NCBI GenBank assembly: GCA_022827625.1
Contig: JAJEIE010000029.1
Coordinates: 1-64,000 of the forward strand
Direction of reading: 5' to 3'
DNA length: 64,000 nucleotides
From: Candidatus Poribacteria bacterium
GTDB taxonomy: Bacteria > Poribacteria > WGA-4E > WGA-3G
The notes below the pieces were generated by a model that did not search any database, was not told where the DNA came from, and saw only the letters and a list, made by a program, of their open reading frames with translations. Below, in pieces: positions 54,637-63,948 of this stretch. Position 1 is the stretch's first letter. Every line of letters starts with the position of its first letter. The translations under genes and the position numbers were made by a program.

Positions 54637-55703
54637 TACTGAGTCCCGCGTGGATAAGAGCCGAGAACATTGACTTCCCGACACAATTCTTCAAGATGCC
54701 CGAGTGCGACGATGACGCGTTCGTCAGCAATATGACCTTCCATCTCAGCAAAGAAGATATACTCCCAAGGTTTGGTTCGCGATGGCAGGGATTCCAGATA
54801 ACTCAGATTCAATTGTGCGTCCTCTAAAATACCGAGGGCTTGGTGTAGCGCCCCAACCTTGTCAGGAATTGCGAAAAAGAGCGATGTCCGATCATACCCA
54901 CTTGGGTCTGGCAGATACTTTCCGATAACGAAGAATCGGGTTGTATTATCAGGTTCATCCATAATGGAATTTGCGACGATTGGCACCTGATAAATTTCGC
55001 TCGCGAGTTCACTTGCGATTGCAGCAGCGGCAGGCTCCTGTGCAGCACGTCGCGCCGCTTCAGATGTACTCACCACCTCAATCTGTTCAGCGTTACTGAG
55101 ATAGCTTCTCAGCCATGTCTTACACTGTGCGAAAGGTTGGGGGTGTGAATAGACAGACCGAATTTCCGTGAGGGGTGCCATCGACAACAGATGCTGTTTT
55201 ATCGGTTGGAATGTCTCTGCACAAATCCACAACGTTGTGCGTTGGAAGCGTTCGAGAACATCACGAACGGTGCCTTGTAGAGAATTCTCAATAGCCACCA
55301 CGCCATAGTCTGCTCGACCCGACTCGACCTCAGTAAAGATGTCAACCTGCGGGCGGACAGGGATCAGTTCAGTTGACGCGCCGAAGTGGCAGAGCGCTGC
55401 TAAATGCCCGAAACTGCCAACAGGACCGAGGAAAGCCACGCGCTCTGATTCCTGTAAGGAACGAGAAGCAGATAAGATTTCTGTCCAAATTGCTTCCAGC
55501 GCGTCTTCGGGAAATGTTCCTTGATTTTGTGCCTTTAAGCGTTCAATGACCTGTTTGTGTCGATGTGGCACATAGACCCTGGCGACCCCAGTTTCCGCTT
55601 TTATTGCGCCGACCTGTTTGGAAATCTCTGCTCGCTTCTGTAGCAGGCGTAAAATCTGATCGTCAATTTCATTAATCTGGTCACGGTACTCTGTTAATTC
55701 CAA
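54636..55703 (-). CDS. pheA: Bifunctional chorismate mutase/prephenate dehydratase
   Basis: A 355-residue protein with three domains. Residues 1-85 are an AroQ-type chorismate mutase (RDQINEIDDQILRLLQKRAE, VPHRHKQVIERL). Residues about 88-265 are the prephenate dehydratase (VAFLGPVGSFGHLAALCHFG, GVVAIENSLQGTVRDVLERF, DNTTRFFVIGK). Residues about 272-350 are the regulatory ACT domain (TSLFFAIPDKVGALHQALGI, NLSYLESLPSRTKPWEYIFF), where phenylalanine binds. It converts chorismate to phenylpyruvate. It overlaps queG at the TAATG and follows a strong palindrome that may affect its expression. Confidence 0.96.
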   Translation of the reverse strand: MELTEYRDQINEIDDQILRLLQKRAEISKQVGAIKAETGVARVYVPHRHKQVIERLKAQNQGTFPEDALEAIWTEILSASRSLQESERVAFLGPVGSFGHLAALCHFGASTELIPVRPQVDIFTEVESGRADYGVVAIENSLQGTVRDVLERFQRTTLWICAETFQPIKQHLLSMAPLTEIRSVYSHPQPFAQCKTWLRSYLSNAEQIEVVSTSEAARRAAQEPAAAAIASELASEIYQVPIVANSIMDEPDNTTRFFVIGKYLPDPSGYDRTSLFFAIPDKVGALHQALGILEDAQLNLSYLESLPSRTKPWEYIFFAEMEGHIADERVIVALGHLEELCREVNVLGSYPRGTQ

Positions 55704-55738
55704 AAAATAGGTCTCCGCGTTATCGCTAATCGTTAATC

Positions 55739-55775
55739 GCTGACCGCGGTTCGCGAAGAGCGGTTTGCGGTCAGC
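55739..55775. repeat. Strong palindrome upstream of pheA
   Basis: GCTGACCGC (55739-55747) pairs exactly with GCGGTCAGC (55767-55775), with a 19-nt loop. GCGGTTCGCGAA is repeated directly inside and just after it. It lies in the 89-nt gap between the DUF5069 gene and pheA and could act as an attenuator-like hairpin or be one of the dispersed repeats. Confidence 0.6.
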
Positions 55776-55792
55776 GGTTCGCGAAAAGCCAA

Positions 55793-56038
55793 CTAACGAT
55801 CCAATTTTTTCATAGCGGCGATCATCTCATCGTCTGAGGGGTTATTTTGCACCATCTCAACGAACGCCTCAGCACTTATCTTGTGTTCCTCCAGGAACAA
55901 CTTATCTTGCGGTCACGGATAGATATACTCACCGATGATGCCCTGCAGTTTTGCGTTGGCTTTATCGGCAATTCTGGCTAACCACGGGATATCCCCTATA
56001 ATCATATCCCTGTGCCGCGGTTTCCAATCAAGAGCCAT
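55793..56038 (-). CDS. DUF5069-family protein with an in-frame UGA
   Basis: An 81-codon frame starting at MALDWKPRHRDM, with GGAGGTGA 5 nt upstream of ATG 56038. Residues 18-41 (PWLARIADKANAKLQGIIGE and YIYP) and 43-52 (PQDKLFLEEH) match DUF5069, a small family of unknown function. Codon 42 is UGA (55915-55913), at the position where the family usually has Cys before Pro-x-Asp. The frame continues as KISAEAFVEMVQNNPSDDEM to TAG at 55793. Either the UGA is read as selenocysteine, or a TGC/TGT-to-TGA change truncates the protein at 41 residues. It lies 109 nt after the UPF0182 gene. Confidence 0.65.
55884..55899 (-). promoter_or_regulatory. Hairpin just after the in-frame UGA (possible SECIS)
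   Basis: On the minus strand TGTTCC (55899-55894) pairs with GGAACA (55889-55884) around the loop TGGA, giving 6 bp. The loop begins 19 nt after the UGA and has G at its second position. Those spacings and the loop G agree with the loose bacterial SECIS model, but short hairpins meeting it occur by chance, so this is weak evidence. Confidence 0.35.
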
Positions 56039-56147
56039 GAGTTTCACCTCCTTTAATGACATATTGGTTATCAGTTGTCGGTTGTTGGTTAAGAAGCCCT
56101 TTGGACAAGCCAAAAATCTCTTTAATCAACAATAACCAACAGCAATT

Positions 56148-59100
56148 TTATTGTGTACTTCCCTCAAGTTGACGCAAAGTGTCCTCTAAAAGCTGAAGGA
56201 CGCGTCCATATTCTGCCCAGTCGCCAGCGCGTTGTGCGTCTTGCGCTTGATTGAAATAGCGACTCGCTTGTTGAATGAGACTTATCAGCGAGGTCTGATT
56301 TGCCCCGGTGTCAGTTGCGGTTTCAGTCGTTGGTGTCGTAGTGGTGACTTGAAGCATCGTTCTCTGTCCGAACATCTTGACGAGTGCTTCATCCAAGCTT
56401 TCACCCCAGACGACTTCATTGCCGTACCCGATAACGACCCTTCGTAATTCGGGAATAGCGGTTTTCTCATCTTCAGACTGAATATAGATAGGTTCAACAT
56501 AAAGTAGGGAGTTATTCATTGGGAGAATCAATAGATTGCCGCGTAAGACGCGAGATCCTTGCGTATTCCAGAGACTAATCTGTTGGGAAATCTCGGGTTC
56601 TTGGCTAATAAAGTTCTCGACTTGCATCGGTCCTGCGACCTGTTTTCCTTTGGGAAAGCGGTAAACGAGGAGTTGTCCGTATTGGGGCAGATCACACCGC
56701 GCGGCGAGCCATGCGGTTAAATTCGGTTTGTTGAGTGGCGTGTAGGGCAACATCAACATGAATTCGGCGCTCTCTTGTCCGGGTAGCCTAATCACGACAT
56801 AGTAAGGTTCAACGGGTTGCCCGTTTACGCTGGAACTTTGCGGAACCTGTTGCGGTAGAAACGGGTTCCTCTGTTGGGGTTGGACAACTTGTCGCGTCTG
56901 TGCGTCTGTATTGTCATAGAGTTCCCTACCAATCTCCCACTTATCTTCACCTGCATAAAAGGTTACAGGGTCCTTCATGTGATAATCTTGGTAGACGCGC
57001 GCTTGGATGAGGAACATAGAGGTCGGATAACGGATATGTGCTTTGAGTTCCTCTGGCATCTCATCAAAGGGTTTGAAAAGGTCTGGGAAGATTCTACGAT
57101 AGCACTCCACAATCGGGTCCTGTTCTCGTTCCATAACGTAAAAATCGACCGTTCCGTCGTAGGCATCAACAACGACCTTCACAGCATTTCGGATATAGTT
57201 ACCCCACGGCTCAGCATTTCGCTGCATACTTGCGACCTGTCGCCTTCTTTCACTAACGAATTCTTCCATAGAAACGGAATAGGGATAGCGATGTGTAATG
57301 GTATAGGCATCCATTAACCAGACAAGCCGTCCCTTATGGATAATGACGTAGGGATCCCCGTCATAGCGCAAGAAGGGTGCGATTTTCTGCACGCGTTCTC
57401 TGATATTTCGGTCATAGAGGATTTTGCTTGTTGCGGCGATTTCACCCGGTAAGACGAAGTTAATTTCGTTATCGAATTTGAGCATATAGACGAGTTTTCG
57501 CCAGAAAGAGTTTAGCTGCACGCCGCCTTGTCCCTGATATGCGTATTCGGCATACTGCTGTCCCTCTTGGGGATAATCAAATTCAAGCCCTTGGGCTCGA
57601 TCTGGGTGTACGATAACGTAGCGGTCCGTGCGTTCACCGTAGTAGATACGGGGTCCCGGGGTTTCACTGAACCGGTGCTGCCACTCTTCATCGTAGTCAA
57701 TAGGCGGCAGACCTTGAATATACATGTGGGGTTTCCCGTCAACAATTTCGTTAACAGGGCTCACAACAGCACCGTATCCGTGTGTATAGGTATAGGTTTG
57801 CTTATACCAATCATTTCTGATTTCAACGGGAAGTTCGTTGATGTTGAGTTCCCGTCCGGCAAGCATGACCTGTCGGATTTCGCCATCAACGGTATAGCGA
57901 TCGATATCCACATCGTTGAAGTCGTATTGTGATCTTAATTCTTGGAGTTGGCGGAAAGTTCTGCGTAAGGGTCGCCAATCCCAGAGTCGGATGCTGTTAA
58001 AAACAGGGGCGTTCTCCTGACTTCTTATATCATCATAGTTAAGTTGCTCGGTTAGCGGATATTCCTGCTCCGTCACGGTATTCTCAGCCAAACCGTAAGC
58101 TTGGAGCGTCGCTTTGATATTATAGTCGATATAATCCGCCTCCAATACCTGTTTTCTGGGTTCCACCTGCCATCTTTGTATAGCGACCGGATAGGCTTGT
58201 CCGAGGAAACCGGCGATTAGGAACACAGCGAATCCACCGAAAGCAAGCGTGTTGCTTTTCAAGAAAATGCTAATGATGAAAATAAAGGCACAAATTACTG
58301 TGATCCCGAGCATAATCCACAATACCGGGAGGCGTGCCTGTATTGCGGCATATCCCCCACCGCCACGTACCACGTCGTTTGAGGTATACAACAGATCATA
58401 CATGGCAAATTGATAGTTCCACGCTCGACAGAGGAGCGTTATCCCGGCAAGGGTGAACAGATGCGCTTTGACATTGAAAGGTGGACGGAACCGAAACTGG
58501 CTGGTATCCCCGGTGATTAACCCGTGGAAAAAGTAGATGACAACTGCGAATATTGTCACCAGCAAGAAAACCCCGAAAAGCGTCCCACAGATATAACGCC
58601 AGAAGGGCATTTTAAAGACGTAGAAGGTGACATTGTTCTTGAAAATCGGGTCGCGTGCGGGTGAAGTGAAAAATGCCTTTTGCCCGGACTCTATCTGAAC
58701 GGACGTATTCAATCGAATCGAACTGCTCAACACAGCTTCAACGCGCGCTTCCTGATTCGTGTCGTTAATATGAACGTTTATCGGATCCCCGACTTTTATA
58801 TTTTTCGCTTGAAGTTCCGAGGGTGCGACGGGGATTTCGTTAGTATCCAGATTGGTTTCTACAATAATAGGTGTAGCAGCGGGAAAAACGAGTTCATCGG
58901 CATTTGCGAAACGCAGATAAATTTCCCATCGGTCGCTGGCTGTGTAGCCCATCAAGACGCTAAAAAGGACTGCGAGCAAGGTCAGTCCGCCATAAATCAA
59001 CCTTCGCGTCGCCCCCGGATTGTCTGCGGCACCGTCTGCGAATTCTGCGCCTCCCATAAAAGCCGGACTGAGATAGGCGGGTGTGAATCGGTAGATGATG

Positions 59101-59312
59101 AAAAGATTCGTTAGGAGAATCACCAAATAACAGAGCCCAACAACTGCACCGACACCGATTTTTGTTGTCAGAATTTTAGCGTAAACGCCCCAATAGTCCA
59201 CGACCTTAAACCATAGGTAATCCGGGTAAAGGTTCACCCAGATGGCAATAAGTCCTCCAATAATTCCGAGGACGACGATAGTGGGAATCAAGCGTTTGGT
59301 TCGTGAATCCAT
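56148..59312 (-). CDS. UPF0182 (COG1615) membrane protein
   Basis: A 1054-residue protein with an N-terminal membrane part (about seven helices in residues 8-380, beginning LIPTIVVLGIIGGLIAIWVN and YWGVYAKILTTKIGVGAVVG) and a long soluble C-terminal part. The soluble half has the family blocks RYPTSMFLIQARVYQDYHMK and WLAARCDLPQYGQLLVYRFP. UPF0182 proteins are conserved and of unknown function, mostly from Actinobacteria, Cyanobacteria and related lines. GGAGGT precedes the ATG at about 13 nt. The C-terminus is a Gln/Thr-rich tail and a coiled coil. Confidence 0.9.
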   Translation of the reverse strand: MDSRTKRLIPTIVVLGIIGGLIAIWVNLYPDYLWFKVVDYWGVYAKILTTKIGVGAVVGLCYLVILLTNLFIIYRFTPAYLSPAFMGGAEFADGAADNPGATRRLIYGGLTLLAVLFSVLMGYTASDRWEIYLRFANADELVFPAATPIIVETNLDTNEIPVAPSELQAKNIKVGDPINVHINDTNQEARVEAVLSSSIRLNTSVQIESGQKAFFTSPARDPIFKNNVTFYVFKMPFWRYICGTLFGVFLLVTIFAVVIYFFHGLITGDTSQFRFRPPFNVKAHLFTLAGITLLCRAWNYQFAMYDLLYTSNDVVRGGGGYAAIQARLPVLWIMLGITVICAFIFIISIFLKSNTLAFGGFAVFLIAGFLGQAYPVAIQRWQVEPRKQVLEADYIDYNIKATLQAYGLAENTVTEQEYPLTEQLNYDDIRSQENAPVFNSIRLWDWRPLRRTFRQLQELRSQYDFNDVDIDRYTVDGEIRQVMLAGRELNINELPVEIRNDWYKQTYTYTHGYGAVVSPVNEIVDGKPHMYIQGLPPIDYDEEWQHRFSETPGPRIYYGERTDRYVIVHPDRAQGLEFDYPQEGQQYAEYAYQGQGGVQLNSFWRKLVYMLKFDNEINFVLPGEIAATSKILYDRNIRERVQKIAPFLRYDGDPYVIIHKGRLVWLMDAYTITHRYPYSVSMEEFVSERRRQVASMQRNAEPWGNYIRNAVKVVVDAYDGTVDFYVMEREQDPIVECYRRIFPDLFKPFDEMPEELKAHIRYPTSMFLIQARVYQDYHMKDPVTFYAGEDKWEIGRELYDNTDAQTRQVVQPQQRNPFLPQQVPQSSSVNGQPVEPYYVVIRLPGQESAEFMLMLPYTPLNKPNLTAWLAARCDLPQYGQLLVYRFPKGKQVAGPMQVENFISQEPEISQQISLWNTQGSRVLRGNLLILPMNNSLLYVEPIYIQSEDEKTAIPELRRVVIGYGNEVVWGESLDEALVKMFGQRTMLQVTTTTPTTETATDTGANQTSLISLIQQASRYFNQAQDAQRAGDWAEYGRVLQLLEDTLRQLEGSTQ

Positions 59313-59590
59313 TTTTTAACTATTAACCTCCGGTCACCGTTCCACAATGTAAAGCTAAGACAAATTGTTCGCTAATCACTCACAATTTCGTTTCACGGTG
59401 GTTTTTGATTAAGTTTAACCGCCTCTAAATTATAGGCGATTGCAAAGATAGGTCTTGGGTTCTCCCATTTTTTTAGGAACTGTACATCTCGCCAATCACA
59501 TCAGAATTCGCCAGACACCATCGTGAAGCAGATCGCTTATGGGCGTGTACGCCGCAAAACGTAGTGGAGCGATGCCCAAGTTTTAATTGT

Positions 59591-62500
59591 TTAAAAAGCT
59601 TGTCCGAGTCCGAGATGGTACTTGATACCGGGTTCTAATCCGGTGAGATCGGTCAATCGTGCTGCGGCGAAATCGACCGAAAACAGGCCGAGTTGCAGCC
59701 GAAGCCCAATCCCGATTGAGGCTTTAACATCGTCAAGCCGCAGTCGATTGTTTTCCCAAACAAAGATCGTGAACGGGTTCTCTGGTCCGTACTGCCAATT
59801 CGCCCAGGCGCCGCCCATATCAGCGAAGAGGATACCGCGGATGCCGCCGAGCGTCCACGGGACGGGCCATCCGAAGTGCAGTACATCTATGAAGGGAATA
59901 CGGACTTCCAAATTGAGGAGTCCGATGCGTGTGCCGACTAAGGCTTCATAATCATAACCGCGTATTGTATCAATGCCGCCGAGATAGAAGTAGGATTGGT
60001 CAGCCCCAAAGTTGCTGCCGAGCAGTAACCGGGCTGCAATAGTCGAACGTCTGCCGAGTCCAAAATAGCGGCGTGCGTCAAAAATAACATTTGTCAGTGC
60101 GAGTTCACTCCCGAGTGCGGGGAAAGATTGCTCAAGTTCGATGCGATAGCGCGAACCGGTATAAGGTTCCCACTCCCGCCACATGGTTGTATCCCCCACA
60201 AAGGCGACAGAACCAATAGTGAGTAAGCCTCTATCGTCCTCATAGGGGTCCAGCGGTTCCCTTGTTTGGAAGTTAAAGGAAAACGGTTTCGAGTACATCG
60301 AGAACGCCAAATCGAGGCGGTGGTATCTGTCAAATGGGTAGTTGAGATAGGCACCGAGCCCAGTAATCCGCTGTAAAATGCCGCGTCTGCTCTGGATACC
60401 GCCCAAAATATGGTACTCATGATAGTTATAAATCATCGCGCCGATATCGGTTCGGTGTGTCAGGAACCCGTACTGTGCGATGAAATCCGGGGCGAGATAG
60501 CTGGACTGATTCATCACACTGACCCCAAAGCGGTGGTTGCCGAGCATATCACTCCCGACGATTTGTACCGAACTTCTGAGGATACCGTCGGCACCAAAAG
60601 TGAAGTCTGGAAAGATTGCGTCTAAAACGAAGGAGGATCTTGTGTTGTATTTTCGCTTGGCAATCCTATAATTCTCTGGTTCTTCAGCCGTCAAAATCGC
60701 AGCGGGTTCTCCGACCTCTGCGCCTTCAATTTCCTCTTCAATGGTTTTGGAAATATCCATGAGATAGACATCGTATTTTCCGTTCTGGTACGCGCTAAAG
60801 AGCAGATGCCCTCTCTCCGGAGCCAAACTTGGATTAAAACAGCCCGTCATGATGTTGGTCAGCCGCGTAAGTTTGACCTCTACAGATAGCTTTAAAGGTT
60901 TCTCGGATTCGTCTGCGGATACGAGTCGTTCCGCTTCCGTGGCATTATCAACCTGTTGTGGCGCGTCGGGTTCTTCTGTGGCCTCCGTATTCTCCTGCAC
61001 ATTTGTTCTCTCTACAATTTCAAGTTCGCAGACGTCATAAATTCCTTGGGCATCTGAACAGAAGAGGATTGATTTACCACCGGGTGTCCACGTTGGACTG
61101 ACGGCGTTATAGGTATTATCAGTCAGGACGCGTTCCGTGCTATTATTGAGGTATATAAGGACGAGTCTATTCTTACCACCCCGCTCAGAGGTATAGACGA
61201 TTTGAGGGGTGGTTGGATGCCATGAGGGGTGTGTGTCATTGAAGGGATCGAAAGTTAGCCGCCTGATTTCACCCGTCAACAACTCCATAATATAGAGGTC
61301 TGTCTGCCCCTCTTTTAGGGCAGAAAAGATGATACGTTCACCGCTCCCATCATAGTCTGGAGATGTAGCGTTATCAAAATCGAGTTCAAAGTACTGCGTG
61401 AGTTCGCCTGTCAAAATGTTGACTTCAAGGAGATAGTTGGCATCGTGATACTTAGCGATGAAGGCAATTTTGTCGCCATCGGGTGCCCAAGCGAGGCTTC
61501 TGCCAAACCCACCGAAATCCGTTCGGATTTCCTCGTATTTCTCACGGAAAAGCCGCTTGGTAACGCGTTTGATGCGTTCACCGGTTTTTGCGGACATCAG
61601 GACAATCTCAAGAAACCCGTCATTTCCTGTGACATAAGCGATAATATCGCCGCTGGGTGACCAGATGGGTTTAATATTATGTGAATATCTCGATTTCTCG
61701 GTCAAGTTCTTTGAGACGAGGTCTGGCAACTCTCTATCCTCAATGAGGGGCCAGTAGCGTTTTCGGACCGTCTGTCGCCACGCCTTATCGAATTCCTCAA
61801 GTTCTACACCGAGGACCTCTATGAAAACCTGGTTGATGTCCTTCGTCCGACTTTGTCGCAAGCCTTGTAAGATCTCAGCGATTTTTTCGCGTCCATAGGT
61901 CTCCGTGAGATATGCTACCGCCAATTGCCCTAACTTATACCCGACGAAGGGTGAACTGAGTCGATTGAAATTGTGGAGTTGAGGGAGGGGTACAATATTG
62001 TTATTCATACTTGCATCGCGAATCACCATTTCACCGATAGCATCGTTATCTTCGGCAAAGTAGTCTGCCATCCCTTCTATGAACCAGATAGGTGCGGAAT
62101 AGAGAAACTCGCCGCTATAGATACGGGCATGCGGTTTCTGGTAGATGATGTCGTACTGAAAAATATGAATGAGTTCGTGGAAGATTACTTCTCGAAACGC
62201 TTCAAGCGAACCGGTAAAAGGTATAACGATGCGATGCTTAAAGAGTTCAGCGAACCCACCGATGCCTTCGTGGAGTTCTTGGAGGATTATGTTGGTTTCC
62301 TGAAAATCTTTGTGGGATTTGTAAAGGATCAGGGGTGTTCTGTCTCGCAGCTCATGTTCAAAATCGGCACTGTGTTGCTCGTAAGCCTCCTCAGCAATCG
62401 CAGCCATGACAGGGACAAGTTTTGCTTCACTCGGATAGTAGTAGATATCAAAATGCTCTGTTTTATGGATGTGCCACTCGAAACGTTGTGCTGTAATTTT

Positions 62501-62647
62501 ATTTTTTCCAAAGCTCTGGGCCCACGTGACACAAGGCATAGCGAATAGCAAATAGCAAATAGCAAATAACAGCCTGCCAATCGCTGATTGCGAATTTGAT
62601 TTTTTTTCTTGCTTCTCATCTCTTTTTCCCGTTCTTAATTTTTCCAT
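59591..62647 (-). CDS. Secreted metallopeptidase-like / beta-propeller / Omp85-type barrel fusion
   Basis: A 1018-residue protein from ATG 62647; the longer frame from 62734 starts inside a palindromic repeat. The signal peptide (GRLLFAICYLLFAMPCVTWA) is encoded by a tandem repeat. VIFHELIHIFQYD is an HExxH zinc site and FIEGMADYFAED supplies a downstream Glu (gluzincin order, Peptidase_MA-like). A TolB-like propeller follows, with SPSGDIIAYVTG and APDGDKIAFIAK blades. The C-terminal 350 residues form an outer-membrane barrel with YLGGIDTIRGYDYEALVGTR, an Omp85/BamA signature. It may process or secrete surface proteins. Confidence 0.85.
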   Translation of the reverse strand: MEKLRTGKRDEKQEKKSNSQSAIGRLLFAICYLLFAMPCVTWAQSFGKNKITAQRFEWHIHKTEHFDIYYYPSEAKLVPVMAAIAEEAYEQHSADFEHELRDRTPLILYKSHKDFQETNIILQELHEGIGGFAELFKHRIVIPFTGSLEAFREVIFHELIHIFQYDIIYQKPHARIYSGEFLYSAPIWFIEGMADYFAEDNDAIGEMVIRDASMNNNIVPLPQLHNFNRLSSPFVGYKLGQLAVAYLTETYGREKIAEILQGLRQSRTKDINQVFIEVLGVELEEFDKAWRQTVRKRYWPLIEDRELPDLVSKNLTEKSRYSHNIKPIWSPSGDIIAYVTGNDGFLEIVLMSAKTGERIKRVTKRLFREKYEEIRTDFGGFGRSLAWAPDGDKIAFIAKYHDANYLLEVNILTGELTQYFELDFDNATSPDYDGSGERIIFSALKEGQTDLYIMELLTGEIRRLTFDPFNDTHPSWHPTTPQIVYTSERGGKNRLVLIYLNNSTERVLTDNTYNAVSPTWTPGGKSILFCSDAQGIYDVCELEIVERTNVQENTEATEEPDAPQQVDNATEAERLVSADESEKPLKLSVEVKLTRLTNIMTGCFNPSLAPERGHLLFSAYQNGKYDVYLMDISKTIEEEIEGAEVGEPAAILTAEEPENYRIAKRKYNTRSSFVLDAIFPDFTFGADGILRSSVQIVGSDMLGNHRFGVSVMNQSSYLAPDFIAQYGFLTHRTDIGAMIYNYHEYHILGGIQSRRGILQRITGLGAYLNYPFDRYHRLDLAFSMYSKPFSFNFQTREPLDPYEDDRGLLTIGSVAFVGDTTMWREWEPYTGSRYRIELEQSFPALGSELALTNVIFDARRYFGLGRRSTIAARLLLGSNFGADQSYFYLGGIDTIRGYDYEALVGTRIGLLNLEVRIPFIDVLHFGWPVPWTLGGIRGILFADMGGAWANWQYGPENPFTIFVWENNRLRLDDVKASIGIGLRLQLGLFSVDFAAARLTDLTGLEPGIKYHLGLGQAF
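62539..62573. repeat. Tandem heptamer inside a signal-peptide coding region
   Basis: The unit AGCAAAT (with one AGCGAAT variant) repeats about four times in a row at 62539-62570. On the minus strand it encodes the hydrophobic core LLFAICYLLFAM of the preceding signal peptide. Similar GCGAATAGCAA words occur in gaps near 24040 and 41605. Confidence 0.65.
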
Positions 62648-62651
62648 AAGA

Positions 62652-62671
62652 CGCAAACTAAAAGTTTTGCG
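62652..62671. repeat. Diverged copy of the CGCAAACT palindrome
   Basis: CGCAAACT, a few bases, AGTTTTGCG with one bulged T. It matches the 49827-49845 element and is followed by GCGTACTCG, where the first copy has GTACGAG. Confidence 0.5.
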
Positions 62672-62717
62672 GCGTACTCGCCCCGGTTCATGCCATAAGG
62701 AAACCTGAATACCCGGG

Positions 62718-62748
62718 GAATGCCTATAAGGCATTCATACCGTTGATT
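62718..62748. repeat. Third copy of the unit A palindromic repeat
   Basis: GAATGCC-tataa-GGCATTC followed by ATACCGTTGATT, identical in stem and tail to 43531-43560. It lies between two minus-strand genes, and the upstream end of the longer ORF of the Omp85 gene is inside it. Confidence 0.7.
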
Positions 62749-62793
62749 CTGATTCATGCGATGTGCATCGCGCTACAAATACGGAATTGTATG

Positions 62794-63510
62794 TCATTTT
62801 ACCAAATATCTGTCTTCGCGCTCATAGTGTGGGGAAATTTGACGTGTAAACTCCGATACGGCACGTTTGCCAAGTTCCCGGATCGTGTTCGCTTGGGGTC
62901 CGACCTGCGAAAAAATAAAAGAACCGATGGTATGCGCCTCGGCAGTACTGCGTCGGTATGACTCATCCCAAATAATCTGCTCGGTCTCAACATCAATAAT
63001 CATTACGCGCAGCGAGAGCAGATAGGTTTTCTGCATATAGTCCTGATAATCCATCACGTAACGCTGCCGTTGTATGGAGTATCGCTCCCCATAATAGCGT
63101 CTCGGTCGGCTATCGGAATAAAATCGGAAACTCCCGACGATAACACCTTTCACCTCAAAATACTCACCGAGTTGGCTGAGATGCTTCGTATCAGCGAGCC
63201 ACTCTTCTCCGAGGGTTTCACCGATAAGGAGTCGTGTGGTTTCCTGTGTACTGACGACCTTGAAGCTTTTTTGGCGTGCTAAACCTCTACGGAGTATTGC
63301 GGCGATATCTTCACCGACCTCGGGCGGCAGTTCTTCGTTGCGCTCCGCCTGCTTTTCACTGACAAACGGCAAAACGGCGAAGTTGGAATACCGGCTAATG
63401 TCGATTTCAGATTTGACCTTCACTGGAATCGAGACCCGCGTGACGGCACTACCACACCCATAAACTGTTAGGATTGCTAAGAGGATTGTCATCTTCTTCG
63501 CTATCTGCAT
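62794..63510 (-). CDS. CsgG/LpoB-like outer-membrane lipoprotein
   Basis: A 238-residue lipoprotein: the signal peptide ends in LTVYGC. The core SRYSNFAVLPFVSEKQAERN, LARQKSFKVVSTQETTRLLI and LGEYFEVKGVIVGSFRFY follows the pattern of CsgG/LpoB-type domains found in outer-membrane assembly lipoproteins. DVETEQIIWDESYRRST is a further typical strand. GGAG lies 8 nt before the ATG. It is coupled to the TPR lipoprotein gene only 3 nt upstream. Confidence 0.7.
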   Translation of the reverse strand: MQIAKKMTILLAILTVYGCGSAVTRVSIPVKVKSEIDISRYSNFAVLPFVSEKQAERNEELPPEVGEDIAAILRRGLARQKSFKVVSTQETTRLLIGETLGEEWLADTKHLSQLGEYFEVKGVIVGSFRFYSDSRPRRYYGERYSIQRQRYVMDYQDYMQKTYLLSLRVMIIDVETEQIIWDESYRRSTAEAHTIGSFIFSQVGPQANTIRELGKRAVSEFTRQISPHYEREDRYLVK

Positions 63511-63513
63511 ATC

Positions 63514-63948
63514 TTAGTCTCCATCATGCTCTTCTGTAAAGTCGCCATGCTCTGTAAGTGGGGAATCGTCCTCTTCTAATTGCGGTACATCTCCATCGTC
63601 AGCCCCGCTCCGCCGGATATGTATGCGGCACCGCCGATAGTTGAGCCGATAGTATTTATTATCGGGTTCTAATTCGGTTGCGCGCTGGTAAGCAGCGACA
63701 GCCTCATCAATGTTTCCGAGTGCTTCGTAAGCGACACCAAGGTTATTATACGCTTTAGCGTTCTCTGGGTCAACGTCAATAACTTGTTTCCATCGGAAGA
63801 CTGCCTCGTTCCAGAGTTGTGCTTGTGCTGCTTTTATGGCGAATTGATTGTAAGCCTCAATCTGGTCAACATCGCGCGATATAGCACACCCAGACAGAAT
63901 TAGACAGGCAAGTATAGCAATAGACGCGAGTTGATGGGTCCTTCGCAC
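63514..63948 (-). CDS. Small TPR lipoprotein
   Basis: A 144-residue lipoprotein starting at a GTG with GAGGTGA 5 nt upstream; an earlier in-frame GTG at 63957 overlaps that site. The signal peptide ends in CLILSGC. Two to three tetratricopeptide repeats follow (AAQAQLWNEAVFRWKQVIDV, AYNNLGVAYEALGNIDEAVA), then a very acidic tail (EEDDSPLTEHGDFTEEHDGD). It is the first gene of a two-lipoprotein operon with the CsgG-like gene and may be a partner in the same envelope complex. Confidence 0.8.
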   Translation of the reverse strand: MRRTHQLASIAILACLILSGCAISRDVDQIEAYNQFAIKAAQAQLWNEAVFRWKQVIDVDPENAKAYNNLGVAYEALGNIDEAVAAYQRATELEPDNKYYRLNYRRCRIHIRRSGADDGDVPQLEEDDSPLTEHGDFTEEHDGD

